Source: Mucilaginibacter sp.
Lineage (GTDB): Bacteria; Bacteroidota; Bacteroidia; Sphingobacteriales; Sphingobacteriaceae
NCBI RefSeq assembly: GCF_028288225.1
Contig: NZ_JAQBOC010000017.1
Location: forward strand, 211,269 to 275,268
Direction of reading: 5' to 3'
DNA: 64,000 bases
This document shows, piece after piece, positions 26,742 to 33,837 of this stretch. The notes under the pieces are model-generated. The model was given only the letters and a program-made list of their open reading frames with translations, had not been told where the DNA came from and searched no databases. The position numbers were made by a program, and so were the translations under genes. Position 1 is the stretch's first letter. The number at the start of each line of letters is the position of its first letter.

Positions 26742-27521
26742 TTACCTGTATAAATTAGACAGAACAATAGCAATAATGGAAAGTCCCGACAGAACTAAGG
26801 TCGCTGTACGGTAACCACGATCCACCTGGGCAAATTTGGTACGGTCGGCCTGTACATAAATTTCATCGTTGTTTCTCAGGTAGTAATAAGGAGAGTCAAA
26901 TAGTTTTTTTGATGTTAAGTCTACCGGAATATAATTTCTTTTTCCGTCCACCTCTCTGATAAGAATGATGTTGTTCCGGAGCGCCGTGATATTTAAGTCT
27001 CCTGCTAAACTTAAAGCCTGGGTTATTGTAGTTCTTTCATTCTGCAGCGTATAAACATTCGGCCGTTGCACATCACCAAAAATTGAAACTTTGAAATTGA
27101 TAAGCCTAACGTTTACAACAGGATCTTTATAAAAGCTAAGAAGCAATTGATCCATCTTTGTACTTAGTTGTGATGTCGTCAGGCCCGCAGCCTTTAAATT
27201 CCCGATTAAAGGTAAGTGAATATCGCCTTTGTCATCAACAAGATAACCTGTAATTGGATTTTCAGGGGAGTTGTCAAAAGGGCTGCCATTTACACGGTTT
27301 AAGTTATAATTAAATATCGCGGATGATTCCGGATTTCTGCTATTTACATTTATACCTAAAATATCTGCAGGTTGTATAATTAAAGGGGAATAGTTATTTA
27401 CCTGTTCTTGAGTAATCGTATTGTGGTTTAGGTCCTGAAAGTAAGGTATGTTTTTATAAGAGCTGCAGGAGCAAAATAAAATCAATAAAAATGCGACATA
27501 AAAAGAGGTTTTTTTATTCAT
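26742..27521 (-). CDS. Polysaccharide export lipoprotein (Wza/OPX family)
   Basis: 259 residues from ATG 27521 (a TTG six codons earlier is less likely). The signal ends in LILFCSCSS, with lipid-anchored Cys at about the 19th residue of this start. The Poly_export domain follows (LIIQPADILGINVNSRNPES, then GYLVDDKGDIHLPLIGNLKA) and then SLBB-type sequence (FKVSIFGDVQRPNVYTLQNE). A C-terminal hydrophobic segment (YRTATLVLSGLSIIAIVL) replaces the amphipathic barrel helix of Wza. It should form the outer-membrane/periplasmic export channel with the Wzc-like kinase. Confidence 0.92.
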   Translation of the reverse strand: MNKKTSFYVAFLLILFCSCSSYKNIPYFQDLNHNTITQEQVNNYSPLIIQPADILGINVNSRNPESSAIFNYNLNRVNGSPFDNSPENPITGYLVDDKGDIHLPLIGNLKAAGLTTSQLSTKMDQLLLSFYKDPVVNVRLINFKVSIFGDVQRPNVYTLQNERTTITQALSLAGDLNITALRNNIILIREVDGKRNYIPVDLTSKKLFDSPYYYLRNNDEIYVQADRTKFAQVDRGYRTATLVLSGLSIIAIVLSNLYR

Positions 27522-28025
27522 AAGGGATGGGATTATCAATAGTTTATTAAAAGTAAAATTAAAAAAATATCTGATTAATTAATTTATATACCACTAAGCA
27601 ACCTGTTAAGCCAATATAGTGCCATTATGTTAAAATCCAGGACTAGCTTCCTGTTGCACCTATTTATAAAAATATTTCCTGGCGATATCTGCCTGCTCAT
27701 GCTTAAAAATCGGCTTTTTGAGGAATTAACGGCTTGATTAATTTTTCAATTCTTAATAATACTTTTTTAGCCCTCCTTCAAATCATATCAATTTCAGCAA
27801 GAAGACGGGGATTTAATTCCACATAATTAAAAAAACAAGTGTAAATCTTGGGTAAAACAGAGGAATTACTGTCCCCAAGACAGATTGTCTTATTTGTAAA
27901 TATCATTCCCTTTAATTCTCCTTAATGCAACATTACGTGAATAGCTTCCCTTTGCATTCAGGTTAGCAACTTTAATTTGAGCACTTCGTATAACGTGACA
28001 TAATCTTACTTATATACTTAGCAAT
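27522..28025. other. Divergent promoter region of export gene and secreted Ig-like gene
   Basis: About 500 AT-rich bases with no coding frame, between two genes transcribed away from each other. It should contain both promoters. I could not identify an exact TAnnTTTG box at either start. Confidence 0.3.
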
Positions 28026-28709
28026 ATGGCACCTAAAAACACAATTTTAAAATCGGGATTTATTTTATTATTTCTATTTTCTTTTTCTGCAGGTTTCGCC
28101 CAAAAAACGCTGACCGGCCCGAGCGACGCAACTACACCCCCTCCTGCCCTCGCATCATCCGTTCAAAAAATCATTAACAACAACGGGACAATTAGTTTAA
28201 GTACCGCCACTGTTGCTGGCAATACATACCAATGGTTCAAGAAAGATCAATCCGGAACCATGCAGCTCGTACAGCAAGGCCCCGGAAGTACATTTACTGA
28301 AAATGCGTCAGGAAAAGGGTATTATACATATGAATTAGTGGAAAGCAACAGTAACGGTTGTACATCTGTCGCTTCAGAGCCTTTCACTATTTATGTACTG
28401 CCGCAATGGACTGCCGCGATAACTCCAAGTACCACTACGGTCTGCGAGCAGGGGCATTCAACTTCCATCCTTACCGCATTACCTGCAAGTGATGACAGCT
28501 TCTCCTACTCTTATCAATGGACAAGAAACGGATCAGCCATAACCGGAGCAAATAGCAGTACCTACACTGTAAGTGAAACTACTGCCGGCAATGTAAATTA
28601 TGGGGTAACAATTACCTCAAAATTAAGCACCTCAAGCAGTTCTGCAGCTTCACAATCCATAACTGTTATTCCGGTGCCAACCAAGCCAACAGTGGTCGCC
28701 GGTTTGTAA
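28026..28709 (+). CDS. Secreted Ig-like repeat protein, no sorting domain
   Basis: 227 residues with a signal peptide (about 1-25, ending AGFAQ). Two Ig/PKD-like modules follow, each with a Y-Q-W core (GNTYQWFKKDQSG, then SYQWTRNGSAITGANSSTY). The chain stops at TVVAGL without any C-terminal sorting domain, which such proteins normally have. The next gene starts 29 bp later with its own signal peptide and a paralogous YQWYKDG module. It could be a short periplasmic partner or the 5' part of a once larger adhesin gene. Confidence 0.7.
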   Translation: MAPKNTILKSGFILLFLFSFSAGFAQKTLTGPSDATTPPPALASSVQKIINNNGTISLSTATVAGNTYQWFKKDQSGTMQLVQQGPGSTFTENASGKGYYTYELVESNSNGCTSVASEPFTIYVLPQWTAAITPSTTTVCEQGHSTSILTALPASDDSFSYSYQWTRNGSAITGANSSTYTVSETTAGNVNYGVTITSKLSTSSSSAASQSITVIPVPTKPTVVAGL

Positions 28710-28738
28710 AATGCCGATTAAATTAAACAATCCACTTG

Positions 28739-30196
28739 ATGAGGCCGGGCTTTTTTCTATTACTACTTTTTATAATGCATTTCCCGCTTACGGGCTTTAC
28801 CAAAAGCAATCCGGAAGGAGGAGGAAATGTAGTGATCATCAGCGCCGGCAAGTCTGCTACGTTACATGCCACAACCAACGGAGCTGTTGCTTACCAGTGG
28901 TATAAGGATGGAATACCTGTAAAGCTCGCCCTCCAAAAAGATCTTGTAGTCAGGGAAGCAGGGAAATATACCGTTGTAGGGTTTAACCAGGAATCCTGTC
29001 CTTCAGAAATGTCAGACCCCATAGAGGTGAAATTTTCAAATAATGCAAAACATGACCTTTGGATTACCGCAGAAGATAATTCAAGGTCATATGGTTCGGA
29101 TAATCCGGCTTTTACTTTTAAGTTCGAGGGTTTTGTTAATGGAGATGATCAAAGCGTTTTAACAAGCATACCTATGGCTACAACCCAGGCAACCAAAAAA
29201 TCCGGTGCCGGAAAGTATGCAATTGTAACAACCGGGGCTACAGCCGGCAAATATAATATCCATTTCAAAAGCGGATATTTAACAATTACCCAAGCACCGC
29301 TAACTGTTACCGCAAAAGATGATACAAAGTTTAAGGATGGGCAGCCTTATAAACCAGGCAAAGGGGTTGAATTCTCAGGCTTTTTAAATAATGATACTCC
29401 AGATTCATTAAAAGGGAATCTAATATATTCAGGAAATGCGATAGGCGCGATCAATCCCGGAGACTATAAGATTTTGCCCGAAGGGTTAAGCTCAGCCAAT
29501 TACCAGGTCAATTATATACCGGGTGAATTAACTATTTCTGATCAAAGTGTTGACCTTGGAGTCCGGACTTATGCTGAAACCAAGAGTGTTGGCGTTGGTG
29601 AAATTTTTACTTATTACATAAGCGCCACCAATAAAACCTCAAAAGCAACCAGTGTACAATTAACGGATATATTACCACAGGATATTGATTTTGTTAAAAT
29701 TACCAGTTCAACCTTTGGCAATGCCAGCTATGACAGAAGCAATAATACACTGACCTGGCTAATCGGGGATTTTGCCGCTAACGAAAAAGCGGTGCTGGAA
29801 TTACAAGTCAGGTCGCTTAAACCAGGCGATATTAAAAATTCGGTCACAATAAGTTCAGCGGAAAAAGATAGCAATCCGGCCGATAATATAGCCGTCGACT
29901 ACAAAAAAATTAACAGCCTGAAAATTCCGAACATATTTACTCCAAATGGAGATGGGGTGAATGAGGCCTTTGTAATTCCAGGTTTGGAGAGTTACCACGA
30001 TAACGAAATCACCATTTTTAACCGGGCAGGGAACAGCATATATCAAAAAAAATCGTATCAAAACGACTGGGATGGTTCAAACTTGAGCGATGGAACTTAT
30101 TTCTACATCCTGAAAGTCAAAATTGGCGATGACAAGACGGATGTGTATAAAGGTTATGTAACCCTCCTGCGATCAAACATTAATCACCTTAATTAA
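28739..30196 (+). CDS. Surface protein with MBG domains and T9SS type B (gliding CHU_C) sorting domain
   Basis: 485 residues from ATG 28739. After a signal peptide (MRPGFFLLLLFIMHFPLTG) come one Ig-like module (YQWYKDGIPV), two MBG-type repeats (about 105-275, each ending in a YLTITQ/ELTISD-like strand) and a DUF11-like conserved-repeat module (TYYISATNKTSKATSVQLTD, about 280-390). Last is the gliding-motility-associated C-terminal domain (IPNIFTPNGDGVNEAF, then DGTYFYILKV). That last domain is the type B T9SS signal. These proteins usually need a PorP/SprF partner for export and surface anchoring, and one is encoded 16 bp downstream. The role is adhesion or structural, by inference. Confidence 0.88.
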   Translation: MRPGFFLLLLFIMHFPLTGFTKSNPEGGGNVVIISAGKSATLHATTNGAVAYQWYKDGIPVKLALQKDLVVREAGKYTVVGFNQESCPSEMSDPIEVKFSNNAKHDLWITAEDNSRSYGSDNPAFTFKFEGFVNGDDQSVLTSIPMATTQATKKSGAGKYAIVTTGATAGKYNIHFKSGYLTITQAPLTVTAKDDTKFKDGQPYKPGKGVEFSGFLNNDTPDSLKGNLIYSGNAIGAINPGDYKILPEGLSSANYQVNYIPGELTISDQSVDLGVRTYAETKSVGVGEIFTYYISATNKTSKATSVQLTDILPQDIDFVKITSSTFGNASYDRSNNTLTWLIGDFAANEKAVLELQVRSLKPGDIKNSVTISSAEKDSNPADNIAVDYKKINSLKIPNIFTPNGDGVNEAFVIPGLESYHDNEITIFNRAGNSIYQKKSYQNDWDGSNLSDGTYFYILKVKIGDDKTDVYKGYVTLLRSNINHLN

Positions 30197-30212
30197 TTAT
30201 TAACACCTGATT

Positions 30213-31181
30213 ATGAAAAATTTATTTTTTATAATATGTCTCTTAGCTATGGGACATACGGTTCTTTCACAACCGGCTTCACAAAACAACAAGTATATAT
30301 TTAATGGATTATATATAAACCCGGCTTATTCGGGCTATAAACAGGATTTATATGTTCAATCATTCTATAAATCTCAATGGACTGGCTTCAGCGGGGCACC
30401 CACCAGCTATTCCTTGGCAGCCGATGGCCTGATCGTAAATTCAAAAGTTGGCCTGGGCCTGGTATTTTCCAGTGATAATATTGGTGCCCAAAGTAATCTT
30501 TCCGGTTATGGCAGCTATGCCTATCACCTCCAGATGGATGCAGATGAAAATTCCATATTATCTTTCGGCTTAGGTTTAGGATTTGTTCAGAACGGCCTTG
30601 ACGGGACAAAGCTAAATGCTGTTGAAAACGGTGACAGCAATGTCCCGGTAAATTTTCAAAGTATATTATTGCCTGATTCAAAGGCTGGTATTATGTACAG
30701 CAATGAAAAAATTTACGCGGGGATCTCCATGGACAATATGATTGCGCATTATTTTAAAAAAGATAACTCTATAAATGCAATTGTTCCGAAACCCCGGTAT
30801 TATTTAACAGGCGGCGGGTTAATGACGCTGAATGATGACATGAAATTAAGGCCTTCATTTCTACTGACTGATACACAGGACGGACTTAAGAGCCTTGATT
30901 TGAATCTGTTTGTTCTGCTTGGTGACCGTTTATGGATAGGAGGCACATACCAGACTGATGTTACTCATTCCTTTTCTAATTCAAACATTGCCTCACAAAA
31001 CACAAATGCAGTGGCGGCAATGGTAGAAATAGTTGTTAATGACAAGATCAGGCTGGGTTATTCTTTCGATTATTCCATGTCAGCTTTGGGTAACAACAAT
31101 TACGGCTCTCATGAGATCTCTATAGGTTTATATTTTAGATCTAAAAAATCGTCCTTAACCAGTAACAATCGCTATTTCTGA
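30213..31181 (+). CDS. PorP/SprF-family outer membrane protein (T9SS)
   Basis: 322 residues with a signal peptide ending VLSQPASQ. The family signature YIFNGLYINPAYSGYKQDLY follows, then QWTGFSGAPTSYSLAADG and alternating beta strands ending in LGYSFDYSMSALGNNNYGSH, EISIGLYF. PorP/SprF proteins form 14-stranded-type outer membrane barrels that attach type B T9SS cargo to the cell surface. It directly follows such a cargo gene, the standard cargo-partner arrangement. Confidence 0.93.
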   Translation: MKNLFFIICLLAMGHTVLSQPASQNNKYIFNGLYINPAYSGYKQDLYVQSFYKSQWTGFSGAPTSYSLAADGLIVNSKVGLGLVFSSDNIGAQSNLSGYGSYAYHLQMDADENSILSFGLGLGFVQNGLDGTKLNAVENGDSNVPVNFQSILLPDSKAGIMYSNEKIYAGISMDNMIAHYFKKDNSINAIVPKPRYYLTGGGLMTLNDDMKLRPSFLLTDTQDGLKSLDLNLFVLLGDRLWIGGTYQTDVTHSFSNSNIASQNTNAVAAMVEIVVNDKIRLGYSFDYSMSALGNNNYGSHEISIGLYFRSKKSSLTSNNRYF

Positions 31182-31587
31182 TCATTACCGGGATCAAATG
31201 CTATTCGTCCCGGCTATGCAGTCTTTCTAGGGATTGTTATTTATGATGGTGGTCAAAATAGCACTTATTAACACTGCCACCACGGACAGCCAAATACGGA
31301 AGAAGTCAGGTCTGTCAATTGGGTATGGAATAAATAGCCTTACGTGTGAAAAGCTTGTGGATTTATGCCGTGCGAGCCTTAACCGCCCTGGCTTCGTGGG
31401 CCACCTTTGCCGTTACAGATGATCCGCTTAAATTAACTACAATAATTTATTCCGTTATTCATAATTCCTATATTTGCATAATAAGATTTGCAATCAGTCT
31501 GTATATAAAAAAATGGTAAGTATTTCGGTGAGTAAGAAATTAAGCCATTATAAAATATTGAATATCAGCACAATACAAGGGTAATAC

Positions 31588-31606
31588 AAATCCTTCCGGC
31601 TCCACC
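31588..31606 (+). other. tmRNA/tRNA 3'-end-like fragment
   Basis: AAATCCTTCCGGCTCCACC looks like the T-loop/acceptor 3' end of a tmRNA or tRNA. No matching 5' acceptor strand (GGAGCC type) is seen in the preceding 100 bases. A strong terminator follows at once. Such orphan 3' ends are typical attachment-site duplicates left by integrative elements. No integrase is nearby, so this is an inference. Confidence 0.3.
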
Positions 31607-31608
31607 CG

Positions 31609-31638
31609 AAGGGATAATCATCTGATTATCCCTTTTTT
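31609..31638 (+). terminator. Strong intrinsic terminator
   Basis: AAGGGATAATCA pairs perfectly with TGATTATCCCTT around a minimal loop and is followed by TTTTTT on the plus strand. It lies 2 bases after the tmRNA-like fragment and separates the T9SS genes from the monooxygenase gene. The 31182-31761 gap contains nothing else convincing, apart from a weaker CCGGGA/TCCCGG hairpin (31188-31213) after the PorP-like gene. Confidence 0.8.
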
Positions 31639-31677
31639 CATAAACGGCACAAAGAGGAGATAAAATATGTTTTGACA

Positions 31678-31699
31678 TTTATATGTTTAAACATATAAA
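31678..31699. promoter_or_regulatory. 22-bp perfect palindrome upstream of the monooxygenase gene
   Basis: The half-site TTTATATGTTT is followed immediately by its exact complement, ending 62 bp before the start at 31762. A spacerless symmetric site of this size, close to a start codon, is what dimeric repressors (TetR, MarR or HxlR type) bind. No regulator gene is adjacent. Confidence 0.5.
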
Positions 31700-31761
31700 A
31701 AATACAGCCTAATTTTACATCGGCGGGATACCTGTCATTTTTATGCTTTAAACTTTGAGCT

Positions 31762-32784
31762 ATGGAAATCGGAATCGACAGTTTTGCGGCGACAGGCAGT
31801 CTGGAAAGTGCACTGGATGCACAGGGTAACATAAAGGCCATGGAAGACCTGCTGGCCAGGATAGTGTGGGCCGACCAGGTGGGCCTTGACGTTTTTGGTA
31901 TTGGTGAGCATCACCGGAAAGAATTTTTAGACTCCGCTACCGCGGTGATCCTCGCGGCGGCGGCGGCCCGTACCAAACGCATCCGGCTGACCAGCGCGGT
32001 AGCGGTACTAAGCGCCGCCGATCCGGTAAGACTGTTCCAGAATTTCGCGACGCTGGATATCATTTCCAAAGGACGTGCGGAAATGGTGGTTGGCCGCGGC
32101 TCGTCCGTTGAGGCTTTCCCCCTATTTGGGTTTAACCTGCAGGAATACGATCCTTTATTTGAGGAGAAGATCAACCTGCTGTTAAAGATCAGGGATAATG
32201 AAGTGGTGAACTGGTCCGGACGTTTCCGCGCCGCTTTGAACAACCAGGCCATTTATCCCCGTCCGGTACAGGAAAAAATGCCGGTATGGCTGGGTGTAGG
32301 TGGCACGCCGGCATCCTTTGTCCGTGCAGGCTCACTGGGCGTGCCGCTGATGGTCGCGGTGATCGGGGGCGATACGGAACGTTTCAGGCCGCTGGTGGAT
32401 CTATACCGGCGGGCTGGCCGGGAGGCAGGTTTCGCGCCGGAAGCGCTTAAGGTGGGGCTTCATTCCCTTGGCTATGTGGCCGGCACGACAGAAGAGGCGG
32501 CAGAAGCATACTATCCGGGTTATTTTAAGATATTTACCAAATTTGGCCGGGAACGCGGCTGGCCGCCGGTGACACGGGCTGGCTTTGACGCGCAACGGGG
32601 GCCGAAAGGTGCTTACCTGATCGGTTCGCCTGAGGTGGTGGCTGAAAAAATCCTGCGCCACAGTGAAGCACTGGGCGGCATATCAAGGGTCACTTTCCAG
32701 ATGGATAACGCGGGGCTTTCACACGAGCAACTATTAAAATCCACCGAACTGATAGGCCAAAAGATTAAACCGCTATTGCAATAA
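31762..32784 (+). CDS. LLM-class (luciferase-like) flavin-dependent monooxygenase
   Basis: 340 residues with the bacterial luciferase TIM-barrel pattern: an N-terminal MEIGIDSFAATGSLESA strand, GLDVFGIGEHHRKEFLDSA (the His-containing flavin-side motif), TKRIRLTSAVAVLSAADPVR and GRAEMVVGRGSSVEAFPLFG. It should use reduced FMN to oxidise a small substrate, which is unknown. Codons are visibly richer in G and C than in the neighbours (runs of GCGGCGGCGGC, CTGGCCGG), suggesting acquisition by transfer. It is monocistronic, behind a perfect palindrome. Confidence 0.88.
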   Translation: MEIGIDSFAATGSLESALDAQGNIKAMEDLLARIVWADQVGLDVFGIGEHHRKEFLDSATAVILAAAAARTKRIRLTSAVAVLSAADPVRLFQNFATLDIISKGRAEMVVGRGSSVEAFPLFGFNLQEYDPLFEEKINLLLKIRDNEVVNWSGRFRAALNNQAIYPRPVQEKMPVWLGVGGTPASFVRAGSLGVPLMVAVIGGDTERFRPLVDLYRRAGREAGFAPEALKVGLHSLGYVAGTTEEAAEAYYPGYFKIFTKFGRERGWPPVTRAGFDAQRGPKGAYLIGSPEVVAEKILRHSEALGGISRVTFQMDNAGLSHEQLLKSTELIGQKIKPLLQ

Positions 32785-33290
32785 AGCGCTAATACTGGCC
32801 TCTGCACACCAATCAAACAGATCAGCCCTGTCACAAAAGTATTGGCGTTATTTTAAAGGAGCTGATATCGATATTTTTCGGTGTGTTTATCTCCATTGGG
32901 AACCATTGACCTTTTTGATCATTTTCCAGAATTTCATTTTGGATATCTAATCCAGTGTAAAGCTAATCTTCGCGAAGTATAAGAAACGCTTGTTAAAACA
33001 GTCTAAGCAGGCATGAGCAATGCTATGCATACAAAGCATTCAGACAGGGCTTATCTATTTAGCAGTTTAGCGTTTGAAAAAGTTTCACCATAAATTCAAT
33101 TTCTTGCATATATTAATTAATATATGCAAGATTAGTTTTAAGGCCAAACCTGTTGTTACAGGGCGCCAGGTTGCCTGCGTCCTGGTTTAACCGGATGAAA
33201 GTATACGAGAATGAGCACGATCAATTGACAACGTTCAGCCTTGCGTACAAATCTGCTTTAAGAACTGCATTTATCGTTTATCTTAGCGCC
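32785..33290. other. Gap with a long palindrome
   Basis: No gene is seen. It contains the 28-bp palindrome at 33103-33130. The short peptide-like stretch just before 33291 (from 33153) is probably an untranslated or chance extension of the next gene. Confidence 0.3.
33103..33130. repeat. 28-bp perfect palindrome
   Basis: CTTGCATATATTAA is followed directly by its exact complement, giving a spacerless symmetric site 160 bp upstream of the small gene at 33291. As RNA it could not form a tight loop, so a protein-binding site in DNA is more likely than a terminator. Confidence 0.6.
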
Positions 33291-33530
33291 ATGACCAATA
33301 ATTTTAAAATTGACTTTGAAGGCAGCGATTTCGAGTTTTTTTCCATGAACAGGTGGAAGCTGCAGCTATACCAGGTATACGTCATGTACGAAGGTAAAAG
33401 GAAACGTTTTCACATGCAGCTTAATGAGGAGGGGAAATTTTATATTACAGATAAACAAACCTGCCCCCAGATCTACCTGCACCTGGAAGATACGCTGGGC
33501 GATGCGATTTTGAAACTTGGGCGATCCTGA
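33291..33530 (+). CDS. Small beta-rich hypothetical protein
   Basis: 79 residues from ATG 33291. An upstream in-frame start at 33153 would add a non-conserved-looking extension. The sequence alternates short strands (FKIDFEGSDFEFFSMNRWK, KLQLYQVYVMYEGKRKRFH, KFYITDKQTCPQIYLHLED) and ends in a short helix. This suggests a compact cytoplasmic beta domain. I do not know the family. It stands alone. Confidence 0.5.
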   Translation: MTNNFKIDFEGSDFEFFSMNRWKLQLYQVYVMYEGKRKRFHMQLNEEGKFYITDKQTCPQIYLHLEDTLGDAILKLGRS

Positions 33531-33837
33531 TGCTTGTATAACCTCATTAAATGTTTCGGCTGCGGGAAAGAAGGCGGCCCGGCAGAATTCCAGCTATGGA
33601 TAGCAAATAAGGTAAAATGACTTCATTGAGCGATTCCTGGCGAAATCAATACACCACGTCTTTGCCAGCGGCTCTCTAAATTACCGTATCACTGGTGCGG
33701 AATTTATATTAAGCCATAGCTAAATTATATGCCGCTTGCCGTCCTGGCTTTGCCTTTAATTTATTAAAAGAGATCATATCCAACGCCTTAACCGTTGCAT
33801 ATGATCTGAACAAATCTTTCAGTATTGTATGAGAACA
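33531..33837. other. Gap between convergent genes
   Basis: Apart from the hairpin at 33771-33807 nothing is recognised here. Confidence 0.3.
33771..33807 (-). terminator. Extended hairpin after the M1 peptidase gene
   Basis: AGATCATAT pairs with ATATGATCT and an inner CAACG pairs with CGTTG around a 7-base loop. On the minus strand it is followed by CTCTTTTAAT. It begins 31 bp after the stop of the M1 peptidase gene, so it is very probably its terminator. Confidence 0.65.

Noticed and set aside
28711..28905. 64-codon frame between the two Ig-like genes
   Set aside because: It overlaps the signal peptide of the MBG protein in another frame. The latter has a clear domain structure.
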